Origin: Selaginella moellendorffii
Taxonomy: Eukaryota > Streptophyta > Lycopodiopsida > Selaginellales > Selaginellaceae
Direction: 5' to 3'
Assembly: GCF_000143415.4 (NCBI RefSeq)
Contig: NW_003314316.1
Coordinates: 943,192-1,007,191 of the forward strand
Length of the DNA stretch: 64,000 bases
The notes beneath the pieces were generated by a model. The model did not search any database and was not told the origin of the DNA. It worked only from the letters and a program-made list of their open reading frames with translations. Position numbers and translations under genes: made by a program. Positions 42,889 through 54,615 of this stretch are shown here, in pieces (position 1 is the first letter of the stretch; the number at the start of each line of letters is the position of its first letter).

Positions 42889-45800
42889 CTCTCCCCCCCT
42901 TGGGAAGATCGACGTCCTCGTCGATGCATACTCGAGTCTAGAATACCGCCAAGGAAACAACTCTAGAAAAAGTTCACAGTACTCACACTATGTGAGAAAT
43001 GCACCAACTTAAATGAGTTAGGGGTAACCTCTTTGTCTACCAGCTCAGACACCTTTTGGCCGTCGCTGACAAGGAAATGACCAACAGAGTCAGCCACCCT
43101 TGCTTCTCTGGGTGTCACCCAGCTACAAAAGTGTGATACGCTCTGCCCGCAGGGTCATAGAGAAAGAAGCCAAAGGCCCCAACTCTCATGAGCAAAGAAA
43201 CTAAACCCGTCGGTAAGGTTTAGATAGACTACTATAAACAGGCAATTAGAGTTGTTTACACGGTCACGCCCTTTTAACGGAATAAGGAACATCGACAGAG
43301 AGGCGGGTTATGTGACCAATTGACAGTAGCTACCCCATGACTAAAGATTTCACCATGCACACGAAGTGTCGAAGCCAGTCTGCGTATACTGGCCCAAACT
43401 TAAAGATTAATAGATGGACAATATCAAAGTCATAGACAAAGATATCTGAGAGACTTAATTATCAGTGAATAAATCTTAGATGAGAACACAAAAGTAGTTC
43501 AATTAAGTTATCATCCGATAAACTAGTATTATAGTATAAGAACCACCAAGATCATCACTATTGGAAAACATAAGATTCACCATCCAACAAAATGTAATAG
43601 CAAGTATATCATCAAGTAAACTCAATAACAAAACCTAACTATTAAAGATTGTAGATAGAATGCCAAACAACTTACAAAAGATAACTTAAAGAACACAAAG
43701 TATCATTGACTGGTAAGCAAAATGCTTGCGAATGTATCACCCAAAGGAAATAACATCCTAATCTATCAGAACTAACTCGAGCAACAATTAACAAAACAGA
43801 ATGAATGTGATATGACCAACAAACACTTAGTCATGCTAACCATTGCACAAGCCAATCTGAATAGATCCCGGTCAACAATACCAAGGAACCAGAGTTACTC
43901 AAGCAAGTGTTAGTAACATCCTATCGATATCTCAAACCCAAGAGACCAATCCAGAGCAAACCACAAAGAACATGTGGTATTGCGAAAAGCCAAAAGCTAT
44001 CAAAGAGAACAACTAACTATCATGAAAGATCATCAATCATCCCATCAATGCAGTGATACATAATTATCATTGAAAAAAGAATCCACTATCCCGAAGAACA
44101 ACAAATCATTTTAAATCAACAATAATCAAACAAAACCTTTGATAAAGATAATCAACTACCCTAGATGATAGTCAATCATCGCTAATGATTGCCAAAATGC
44201 AAAATATTAACTTCATCGAAGCTAATGAGCCAGAATGCCGTCCCCAACAACTTCTAACAAATGGAACAATGAGCATGAAAACTCAAAGAACCAAAAGCTC
44301 AAAGAAGCCTATAGCCAAGTCTTGCCTAATAATGATCACGAGTTTCACATGAACTAATTTCAATGCTAAAGAAGAAATCATGGTACAACCCACAATATCT
44401 TCCTCAATATATCTATAAGCTAAACTTCATAATGCTAGAGCTAATGAAGAGCATATTTGCATCAATCCAAAAGCTAAGCATAACGAAACTATGCTCAATA
44501 AGTGATCATCTAATTGATCCTTCATAAATCCATCTATAACAAGACGTAACTCACTTCATAACAAGCACATAAAGAAACATCAATGATCAATATATTTCAA
44601 TTTAAATCCAAGAAGGATTCAAACATCTTCTATATCAATCACTAATTCTTCATCTCGTAAAGTTAGTGTTGTCCATGACTAAATCACTTTTCAAAGGAAA
44701 GCTAAAGCTCATCCCCTACTAAACAATCTCGTCTAGAACACAACTAGCTCAACTTGCCACTTAGTTCATTTGAACGTCAATACAGTTGCTAACTAGCAAA
44801 TGCACGAATGCTAACAACACAAAGCCATAACCAAATCATCAACACTATCTTCATCGAGACTAATGAAACTCAATATCAATCATATGGAGAGACATCTCAT
44901 TTCACTCAAACCTCAACATCACAATGTTAATGACAAGGCATCACTTCAATGCCATCAGCACCATAACAAAGCTAGAAGAAAGCAAGAGTGAATCACCACT
45001 CAAAACTCTCTTGCAACCAAGCTAACCATAGTCGAAGATACTTTATTCAATATCTGAGACTAAACCTTAAAGAATACCCAATTACAGATAACACATCATC
45101 AAGGAGAATGATTCACCACATCCAAGACTCAATGAAATCCAACACTATGAACTAAATGCAACCAAATGATATCGACAGAGGTAGAGTTGACATGCCAACA
45201 TGGAAAACCCATGTAAGTCTAATGACATGATCCTCCGCAACACCATCTGGTCAAGCAAGCAAACCACTGCTAAATCTTCATCGAGTGAAGCAAGTGTCAA
45301 AAGTCCTTGACAAAGTTTACAAGTAATCATTAATTCGCAAAACAACCAACAATCACCTTTCAACTTGCCTTCACAAGACCCAAACACTAAACTCATGCCA
45401 TTGAGTTACACACTTGTCCAATATGAACATAATACCCCAAGTACAAGATAAAGGTTCATGGGCAAGCACGAACTAATTAAAGTCAATTTCCTGGGTGTCT
45501 CCAACACTTTGCATTGCACATATTGTGCAACCTTACTTCCCCATCCTAGGAAGTTCTCCACTTGAGGGCATCATCATCCTCTCTTCGATTTTGTGCCACA
45601 TTTGGCACTAAGTTCCAGTTATCATAATTTGTGCTAAAGCTGTTCATGGCCCTATCATTTGGCTACCTTACCGCTCCCACCCTTAGAATTTGGGAATCCA
45701 TCCTTGGAAACACATTGCCTTTCCCACAATTCGTTAGCACTCAACACCTTAGTGTTCTTGGCCTAACTTTGCCATCTGGATTCTTTTCCATGATTCCTGT

Positions 45801-48495
45801 GGCTCTTTTCTTAACCATTAGTCTTTTGCTCCTATCCTTGATTGTTGCACCTAACAACATAGGATCGCTACCTCCATTCTCGAGGTATCTTTTCGGTTCC
45901 ATAGCAAACACTTTGCTTTGCCAAGCCCAGAAGGTGTTCACCCCTAGTACGTCTCTTTAACATTTTCTATTGTGGGCTTTATCCACGGCTCAACTTTGAG
46001 ACCCTCCCATAGATCTTTTATAGAGACTACTTTCCTCGGACTTCCTATGCCATCGCATTGACATAGTTCATTTTCCTTAAGTGTTCTTCCCACTTGGTCA
46101 CCTTGACCAAACCACACTATCATCCATAATTCCAATCAACACTTTGAACTTGGAACTTTATCCCTTAACCTCACAAGGACCTTGTCCTTATTTTAGCCAT
46201 AAGATCACCTAGTGATCTAACCTTGGCACTTTAACAGGTTTGCCAATAGGTACTAGGTCTTCCAGACCTTTAAGTTGTTCACCGGGCATCCCCCACACTT
46301 GGCAGTGCACCCAAGCCAGCCCTTCCGGCCAAGGGTCCATAGCAACTGAGACTGAGTGTCCCCATCTCATTCACCACGTCCTTGGTGCCCTTCGCACCAA
46401 AGTGTTCAAGTTAGATATGTTGAGCCACACTAAACAATCTAACCGTGTATCATGACTCTAGGGCATCCCCCGCTTAGTGGTGTGCCCAAGCTAGTCTCCT
46501 TATTAAGAGTCCATGACCACCGAAAAATGAGTGTCCTCATATTCCAAACTATCACCGTGCCCTAGTGAGTTGGGACTTGAACCTAAGCACTAGAGGGTCA
46601 GGACTCGAACCCAACCTCTGTATATGCATCTACGGATGGCATCGCATTGGATGCCTGTCGTGACTCCCCACGCCGATGCACCAACATTTACTTAAAGTGC
46701 GCTATAGATCACAGCTTAGGAACCTAGTTCCATTGCACTGCCTAGTCCTCTCACTCGACAAGTCTGTGATCATGCATAGACTCCTCCATGCTTGGCCCCA
46801 TGAGCCACCCCTTTGAAGTTGGCTCCTTCAACTAGGGTATTCGATCCCCCGACTTGCCAATCTCACTTAGCAAGTCATCCGACCACTGTAGCATGGTTCA
46901 TGCATAAGCGTGAAAGTCCTTAACCATCAACTTTCGTTCAAAGCACTCTCTTTGAACACTCGGGAACTACTTCTCTAACTTTGATAGCCTTGCCTCTTGG
47001 CAAACTTCAAGACCACGCTTCTGCTGCACCACTCTGATTTTGCGTGCTCCATAAACCATTTACACTTGGATTTCTACATACTTATCTACCTAGTTTAACG
47101 TGGACAATCCCATATTTTTGACTCTCCATGGTATCCCGGTCGCTAGTAACAACATGCTTGAATGCTCACTTGATTCTTCACTCCCAACTTGCATAACCAC
47201 CCTTGGTCATACCTGTCAATTCCTATGATTTAGTTATATCCTTTTACTACTTGTCTTTTTGCTTTATACTTTTCCTTCAGTCATTCTCCTTTAGACTAGG
47301 AAGGTAGCTTTGCACTTTCTACCATGCTTTGGCAAGTATCCATAGAGATGAACTTACTCGATAGCCTAAGGAGTGGTTCCTCAATTCGGGTTTGCTCACC
47401 TTGTAATCCCACACACTGGGATTACTGTTGCTATTTAGGGGCATTTATATGTCCATCACTAACTTTGCCAAAATTCTTTTTGGCTTTGTCCAATTTGGGT
47501 CGACAGACTTCTCTTGTCTCCGCAACCTTGGACATTTGGATAGGACCTCCTATCCATCATTCGCTAGGGACTTTGTCCCTTGGGCATTATCCATTGCCCT
47601 CACAACACCAAATACCCCCTCTTGATGTTCTAGAGTGTTTGGGTGTCCTAATGATGGCCTCTCTGACAATGAGCATTCTCTTTTCAACATTGACTTATTA
47701 TATTGCAACATAAGCAATTTATCCCCCATAAGGGTATATCTAACCTCTTTATCCCAATAAGAAGTCTTAAGTAGTTGCCTTCTACCAGTTTAATGAATTA
47801 TTTTGCACCTTTTGTTTAGTTGTCTCATAGTTGTTAAGTCTTACAACTCATTGCTGGTGCTTCCACACCTCCATCATTACCTGGGTCACCACACTCTAAT
47901 CGCATGCCTTCCAGTTTAGGCTATGCCATTCTCATTTCCATTGGGATTCCTTTGGACCCACCAACTTTACCTCAAGGCAGCATGCCTTGGCACATTTGGT
48001 GTTTCCACATCATTGGCTTCACCAGCCTACCTCTATGACACTTTTTACTTGTGTCTAGGTCCTTGCCAAGACTAATACGGTTGTCTCTTATGCCAACTAT
48101 CCATTAGCATTGCACTATAGAGATTACGCATAACTTTGTCTCAAAGTTGTGTTCTTCCGGGAAACTCTTTCCCACGACTTTAGCATGGCACATTTTGCCA
48201 CAATGAGATACCCACGGTTCTCATGCTTGGATCTTAAGATCCTCCCCATCCTTCGTGGGGCATAGTACACCTCAATCTAAATGCTTTTTTCCCAATCTCT
48301 TAGGGTCTTTCCTTGACTCTATTCGCATTTTTGGACTTCACTAATTTGATGACCTATAAAGTCTCATTTTTGAGGTGCCAACTCGTTAGAATACAATTTC
48401 TTGTATTCATGTCCTACCCATAAGGACCATCTTTGCAAGTGTTACTCTAACACTTTATTATTTTCAGTTCTCTGTGGGCTACCTTTGCCCCTTAG
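42889..48495 (-). mobile_element. Non-coding interior of a minus-strand LTR element (with polypurine tract at its 3' end)
   Basis: On the minus strand it ends ...GACGTCGATCTTCCC then the polypurine tract, next to the A2 LTR. No gag/pol motif was found over 5.6 kb in any frame. Strand composition is lopsided: 43.2-45.4 kb is A/C-rich on the plus strand, 45.5-48.4 kb T/C-rich. It continues at 54056-54600 beyond element C. This looks like a large retrotransposon derivative or a heavily eroded interior. Confidence 0.5.
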
Positions 48496-48856
48496 TGTCA
48501 GGAATCCCCCAATTCTTGCCACATTCCTGACTCTCGCCGGATTCCTGACCTGCAGACCACATTCCTGACTCTTGAGACACTTCCCTATTCCTGACTCTCG
48601 AGACACTTCCCGATTCCTGAGTCTCAGGCCACATTCCTGATGATGATGTGGCGCCTCCTCGACCTCAGCTATATTTAGGCCGTCCTCGATCCAAGAGTGG
48701 TGGAGCTTCATCAACCTATAGTATATATAGGTTAGCCTTGTTCCATTTCTCCACAATCTGAATCAACACCAATCTAAGGCCTTTTCTTTGTTTCCACTAG
48801 CTTTTCTCTTTGTCTTTTTGCATTTTCCAGTCTTGATCTTGTTAGGGGTCTTGACA
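48496..48856 (+). repeat. 5' LTR of element C
   Basis: 361 bp. Contains two copies of a ~26-bp CTGACTCTCGAGACACTTCCC-type repeat (three in the 3' LTR), a TATATATA box at 48722-48729 and the self-primer segment 48752-48766. Confidence 0.92.
48722..48766 (+). promoter_or_regulatory. TATA box and self-primer at the predicted transcript 5' end
   Basis: TATATATA at 48722-48729. The segment CACAATCTGAATCAA (48752-48766) begins 30 nt downstream, where transcription should start. It is the exact reverse complement of 48859-48873. Confidence 0.7.
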
Positions 48857-48858
48857 GT

Positions 48859-48873
48859 TTGATTCAGATTGTG
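48859..48873 (+). promoter_or_regulatory. Putative primer-binding site for self-priming
   Basis: TTGATTCAGATTGTG starts two bases after the 5' LTR and is 15/15 complementary to 48752-48766. It shows no match to the 3' end of initiator tRNA-Met (TGGTATCAGAG) or tRNA-Ala. Confidence 0.7.
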
Positions 48874-48956
48874 TTTTTTCATTTTTTGATTTAGCTCGTT
48901 TTGATTGTTTGATTACCTTTGCCTTTTTTTCCCCCTTTTTTCTTTCTTCTTGCCAA

Positions 48957-49927
48957 TGGAGTCTCCAAGCCATCCTGATTTCTTTGCTGAAGTCCTTGCA
49001 AAAATCCAGTCTGAGAATACCGAGCTGAAGGCGACCCTTCTTCGCATGCAGCAGGAGCTTGCTTCACTTTCGGCTCAAGGATCCAGCAAAGTTCCTGAAC
49101 CGAAGGTGAGCTTCCCGGCAAAATTTTCAGGCAAGCGTTCGGAGCTTCGTGAATTCCTGAACCAGATGGAGTTGATCTTCGCACTTCAACATCGGCGGTA
49201 CCCTACTCCCGAGTCTCAAATCGGCGCGATTGGGACATTGCTCGAAGGTGCAGCTTTGTCATGGTTTTCTCCTCTTCTGGAGAAGAGCATGAAAGGGATC
49301 GTGGTTCCAGAGCTGATGGATCTTCAATTGTTCAAAGAGAAGCTCGAAGCATGTTTTGGCGAGACGGATCGGGTTCGGGCTGCTACCACAAAGATGAGAT
49401 GTCTCTCTCAAGGGTCTCGTCCTGCTTCGATCTACACTACAGAGTTCCAACTCCTTGCTTTGGACACTCAGTGGGATGAGCGGGCCCTGATTGACCAATT
49501 TCGTTTCGGCCTCAACAACGGTGTCAAGGATTTGTTGCTCACCATGGAGGATCCCAAGGACTTGTCGGATGCCATCAACAAAGCTGTTAGATGTGACAAT
49601 CGTCTCTTTGAACATCGTCAGGAAAGTCGCCGCGCCGCTGTTTTTCTGTCCCAGACTCAGGAATCCCAGCTTGAGTCTTCGGGGCATACTCCTGAACCTA
49701 CTGCTCCGGTTCCGATGGATATTTCTGGTACTCCCCGACTCATTAGAGGGAAGTTGAGTCCTGCTGAGAAGCAATGTTGAATATCTCATAATCTTTGCCT
49801 CTATTGTGCTGATCCTAATCACAAAGCAGCTGTATGTCCCAAGAAGCCTCCTCGACTGCTCGAGTTCACTCTGCCTCAAAGTCCACCTCTATTGCAGTCG
49901 GGAAACGACCCTGTCCAAACAGAGTAG
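48957..49927 (+). pseudogene. gag: Element C Gag
   Basis: From MESPSHPDFF (48957) open to TGA at 49778-49780. The frame continues through the zinc knuckle CLYCADPNHKAAVC (CX2CX4HX4C) to a stop at ~49925. The body has VSFPAKFSGKRSELREFLNQ, the Gag core of chromoviruses (LLEGAALSWFSPLLE; FGETDRVRAATTKM). The TGA just before the knuckle fits C-to-T decay of an Arg codon. Confidence 0.85.
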
Positions 49928-52900
49928 GAGCTGTCTGTTTGGACTCCCCGAATAAAAATCACTTTTCTTCTTTATCAAGCTCCTCACCACCTTTCATCAA
50001 AGCCACCACCAATTCCCGCAACTTCCACGTCCCATGTCTCCTTTCTTTCACCGGACAATCAGGACTCAAGGCTCTGGCGTTACTGGACTCAAGTGCAACT
50101 TCCTGCTTCATGGACATGGACTTTGCTGCCCAACATCACGTTCCTCTTTCTCCTACCATACGGGATTTGAGGGTTGAAGGCATCGGCGGGCATTTTGTGT
50201 CTCCATCTTCTGGACTTAGGGAAACGTTGCCCGTTCGAGTACACATCGGGTCCACCGTCACCGATATCGCCTTCAACATCATCAACAACAAGTCCTCCTT
50301 TGTGGTGCTTGGTCTTCCATGGTTCCAACTACATCAGCCTCAGATCTGTTGGAAGGAATTACAGCTCATCTCTCCCACGGCTTCCCCTGCTGTTCATCGA
50401 GTCCAAATCAGGAAAAGTTCCCTAAACTCAAATCGGGGTTCTGTTCCTGACTCTATAAAGTTTTCACCCTCTTCTTTTTCCTCTCTTCCATCTTACACTG
50501 GACCGTATCCTCGTCTCATCATTCCATTTAGTCGTACACCTCCTCCTATCTCCACAATCACTATGAAAGAACTCCTTCATGAAGAACCTCTTTTTCTTTT
50601 TGCTTTGCATGTTTCTCCTGTCAGTCTTCCTGAGAAGTATCATGATTTTGGGGATGTGTTTGACAAGAAAAAAGCTAGTGTACTGCCTGTTCATCGGCCT
50701 TATGATTGTCCCATTGATTTACAGGAAGGAGCGTCACCTCCGTAGGGCCTATCTACGGGTTATCCCCGTCCGAGCTTAAGGCCCTCAAAGAGTACATGGA
50801 TGAGAATCTTGCCTCGGGCTACATTCAGCATTCGCAGTCCCTGGCTGGAGCGCCTGTCTTCTTTGTCAAGAAGAAGGATGGGAGCTTGCGGCTAGTCATC
50901 GACTACCGAGGTTTGAACAAGGTGACTGTTCGGAACCGTTATCCGCTGCCCCTGATCTCGGACCTGTTGGAACGCCTCGGCGGTGCCCGCTTCTTCACCA
51001 AGATCGACCTCCGTGGAGCATACAACCTGATCCGGATCCGGCCTGGTGATGAATGGAAGACTGCGTTCCGAACCCGCTATGGCCACTTCGAGTACACTGT
51101 CATGCCATTTGGCTTGACAAATGCTCCAGCAGTTTTCCAACACATGGCGAACGACGTCTTTCGAGAGTTTCTTGATCAGATGGTGATCGTCTACCTCGAT
51201 GACATCCTCATCTACTCAAAAACTCAGGAGGAGCATGACGAACATGTACGCAAGGTGCTAGCAAAGCTGCGAGAACACGGCCTATACGCGAAGCTTGAGA
51301 AATGTTCCTTTGATCAGTAGTCTGTGGAGTTCCTTGGGTACATTGTCACTCCTAAGGGTATCACGAAGGGTCCTGCCAAAGTCAAGACTATTCTCGAATG
51401 GGAGCCTCCACAATCAATGTCGGACGTTCAGGTTTTCCTTGGCTTCGCCAACTTCTACCGCAAATTCATTGATCACTACTCTGACATTGTCCTTCCTCTC
51501 ACACATCTCACTCGCAAGGATGTTCCCTTCTCTTGGTTTGCTGCTGCCCAGCAGGCCTTCGACACACTCAAGGTGGCCTTCAGTTCTGCTCCTGTCTTGA
51601 TCCATGCTGATTCCTCACAACTTTTCTTCATCGAGGCTGACGCCTCCGACTTTGCCATTGGTGCTGTGCTGTCTCAACTCGGAGCGGATCACGAACTTCA
51701 TCCGGTCGCTTTCCATTCTCGGAAATTCTAGCCTGCGAAGATCAATTACGAAATCCACGACAAGGAGCTCCTTGCCATCGTGGATTCCTTTGGAGAGTGG
51801 CGCCGTTTCTTGGAGGGGGCGAGCCATCAAACAACAGTCTGGACGGATCACAAAAATCTCGAGTACTTTGCCACTTCCCGAGTTTTAAGCCGTCGTTAAG
51901 CAAGGTGGGCATAATTCCTGAGTCGGTTTGACTTTGTTATCAAGTACAGACCTGGAAAGTTTCAAGGCCTTCCTGATGCTCTTTCAAGGCACTCCTATCT
52001 CAGTCTCAGGCCTGGTAATCCTGCCTTCGATCAACAGGATCAAGTTATCCTCGGTCCTGATCGGCTTCAAGTTATGGCAATTTCCCTGGCGCCTCAGGAC
52101 TCCTCCTTGATGGATGCAATCCGAAATGATCTTCAATTCGATGATCTCGCTAGCGACATCTTCCCCCATCTTCAGGTTGGACACCCAGTGACTCCCGACT
52201 GCCGGCGATTTGATGAGTTCGAGTTCTTAGATGGCTTATTGTACCGTGGGGAGCAGCTTTACGTTCCTGAAGGTGATGCTCGAAGGTTGGTCTTGATGGC
52301 GTACCACGATAGCTCGACTGCTGGTCACTTCGGCATTGCGAAAATCTATGAGCTAGTTGCACGGGACTTTTGGTGGCCTCACATGGACGACTACATCAAA
52401 GCTTTTGTTACTTCCTGTGACACTTGTGCCCGGAATAAGGTACCTCGCCACTTTCCTTCAGGTTTGCTTCGTTCCCTTCCGGTCCCTTCAGGTCCTTGGG
52501 AATCCATCTCCATGGATTTCTTGAGTGATCTTCCGAGTTCTGGAGGCTTCAACAACATTTTAGTCGTGGTGGATCGCTTCACAAAGATGGCGCACTTCTT
52601 GCCATGTACCAAGGAATTTTCGGGCGAGGACATGGCAAAACTGGTATTCAGGGAAATTTTCCGACTTCATGGGATTCCTACAGATGTGGTTTCGGATCGG
52701 GGGCCTCAGTTCATCTCTCATTTCTCGCAACGGTTTTTGCAGCTGCTTGGAGTGAAGGCCAACCTCTCTTCGGCATATCATCCTCAAACTGATGGGCAAT
52801 CCGAGCGAACGATTCAGACGTTGGAACAATTTTTGAGGTGCTTCATCAACTATCATCAGGATAACTGGTTCGATGTCCTTCCCCTTGCTGAGTTCTCCTA

Positions 52901-53658
52901 TAACAACTCTGTTCACTCCTCTCTTTGAGTTTCCCCCTTCTTTGCGAACTCTGGCCGAAATCCCCGATTCAATCTCTCACTTCCTTCTCCATCTGAATCC
53001 TCTTGTTCAAATCCCCGCTCTGAGGCATTTATCTCCAACCTCCAAGAAATCCACAACTCCATCTCCTTCCACCTCCATCGTGCTCAGGAATCTCATAAAA
53101 CATTTGCCAATGTCCATCGTTAGGATTGTCCCCCTTACAATATCAGGGATAAAGTCTGGCTCCTCAGGCGAAATATCTCCACCACCAGGCCCTGTCCAAA
53201 ACTCGATTTCAAACGCCTTGGTCCTTTCCCTATCACTGCCATCATTAATCCTATGACTTAACGCCTTGCACTTCCCTCCTCATATCAAATTCACCCCGTT
53301 TTTCACTCCTCTCTCCTTGAGCCTTATATTCCCAGTCCTATTCCAAATCGGGTCATTCCTCCGCCTCCACCAGTGCAGCTCGAGGATGGGTCTGAGTACG
53401 AGGTTCAGGACATCCTTGATTCCAAGATTTCACGGTCTAAACTCTACTATCTAGTGGACTGGAAGGGTTACGGACCTGAGGAATGCACTTGGGAACCTGC
53501 GGACAACCTGATTCATTCTCCTGACCTTGTTCAGGACTTCTACTGCCGCTATCCTTCTCGTCCCAGTCCTCATTCTTTTTCTCCATCTCCCATCCCTCGC
53601 CGCTCATCTCATCCTCCTCTTCGTTCTCGTTCACATCCTCGTTCCACTCGTTCTTGAG
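49834..53658 (+). pseudogene. pol: Element C Pol with C-terminal chromodomain, multiple stops
   Basis: Protease in frame 1 (49834-50745) with LALLDSSATSCF, where the usual DSG is DSS. A one-base shift near 50744 leads to frame 3 for the rest. [32 protein letters not shown], catalytic [10 protein letters not shown] (~51194). RNase H: EADASDFAIGAVLSQ. Integrase: HHCC finger H..H..CDTC..C (~52316-52432), D,D,E with SMDFLSDLP, VSDRGPQF and the E of QSERTIQ. Chromodomain EVQDILDS...YYLVDWKGYGPEECTWEP (~53400-53500). Stops at about 51318, 51729, 51897, 51912, 52926, 53123 and 53254. Confidence 0.9.
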
Positions 53659-53668
53659 GAGGGGGTGC
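53654..53668 (+). promoter_or_regulatory. Polypurine tract of element C
   Basis: GAGGAGGGGGTGC directly precedes the 3' LTR start TGTCAGG. Confidence 0.7.
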
Positions 53669-54055
53669 TGTCAGGAATCCCCCAATTCTTGCCACATTCC
53701 TGACTCTCGCCGGATTCCTGACCTGCAGACCACATTCCTGACTCTCGAGACACTTCCCTATTCCTGACTCTCGAGACACTTCCCTATTCCTGACTCTCGA
53801 GACACTTCCCGATTCCTGAGTCTCAGGCCACATTCCTGATGATGATGTGGCGCCTCCTCGACCTCAGCTATATTTAGGCCGTCCTCGATCCAAGAGTGGT
53901 GGAGCTTCATCAACCTATAGTATATATAGGTTAGCCTTGTTCCATTTCTCCACAATCTGAATCAACACCAGTCTAAGGCCTCTTCTTTGTTTCCACTAGT
54001 TTTTCTCTTTGTCTTTTTGCATTTTCCAGTCTTGATCTTGTCAGGGGTCTTGACA
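53669..54055 (+). repeat. 3' LTR of element C
   Basis: 387 bp; differs from the 5' copy by ~5 transitions and one extra 26-bp unit. The self-primer segment is conserved at 53951-53965. Confidence 0.92.
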
Positions 54056-54600
54056 TTTAGGACTATCCGTCCATATGATGAGAATACCGACTCATCCTTT
54101 GAGCACACCCCAATTCCTTGGGTTTGTTTCAGCATTTATAAAAGGTAGCCCCAGCTACCATTTCAAGGACTCGTGTCCTTATCCGTACTTGACCTCTCAC
54201 AGTCGTCAATCCCGATCTCACATTCATGAGCATCAGCCTTAACTATGTAAGGATAATCTTGTGACTCCTTTATTGTTTTGGAGTCTCTATCTTCCCCGTG
54301 ATCCCAACTATAGTTGTTTACCACAACTACCTTAGCTAGTTTGCTAAGCCAAATGCTCATCCGAATCACATCCTCAACTCTCTGAGGGAAATTTTATACT
54401 ATTCCCAAGATCCCAAAGTTGTTCCCTTACTGGCTCTTTTCCATCCACCACATTATGCACAAGTTCATGTATGAATTTGAGTGGAGAGCCATGTCCTCTC
54501 GACGTGCTACTCCTTGCAGATAAGTCCACACCTAGGACCTTCAAATTCCAATACAAGTGGCGATATACTTGGCCATCAATAAGAGTCAGATTAAGGAACA
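54056..54600 (-). mobile_element. 5' interior of the family-B element (continues at 48495)
   Basis: On the minus strand it follows the primer site at 54601-54613. A short open stretch (54374-54600) has no recognisable domain. Together with 42889-48495 it was one ~6.2-kb interior before element C inserted. Confidence 0.5.
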
Positions 54601-54613
54601 GCTCTGATACCAA
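54601..54613 (-). promoter_or_regulatory. tRNA-iMet primer-binding site of family B
   Basis: Minus strand TTGGTATCAGAGC, the canonical plant initiator-tRNA site, two bases from the LTR end GTCGCTTACA. Confidence 0.85.
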
Positions 54614-54615
54614 GT

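Larger units (their letters stand above)
48496..54055 (+). mobile_element. Complete Ty3/gypsy chromodomain retrotransposon (element C), putative self-primer
   Basis: 5' LTR 48496-48856 and 3' LTR 53669-54055 (TGTCAGGAATCC...GGTCTTGACA). Flanks cttag/tttag give a 4-5-bp target duplication. Order: gag, protease, RT, RNase H, integrase, chromodomain. The LTRs differ by about five transitions and one 26-bp repeat unit, yet the coding region has at least eight stop codons and a frameshift. It sits inside another element's interior. Confidence 0.92.

Noticed and set aside
45631-45960. Hydrophobic plus-strand ORF of 109 residues
   Set aside because: Opposite to the element's orientation, with no homologous motif; T/C-rich composition alone explains the hydrophobic residues.
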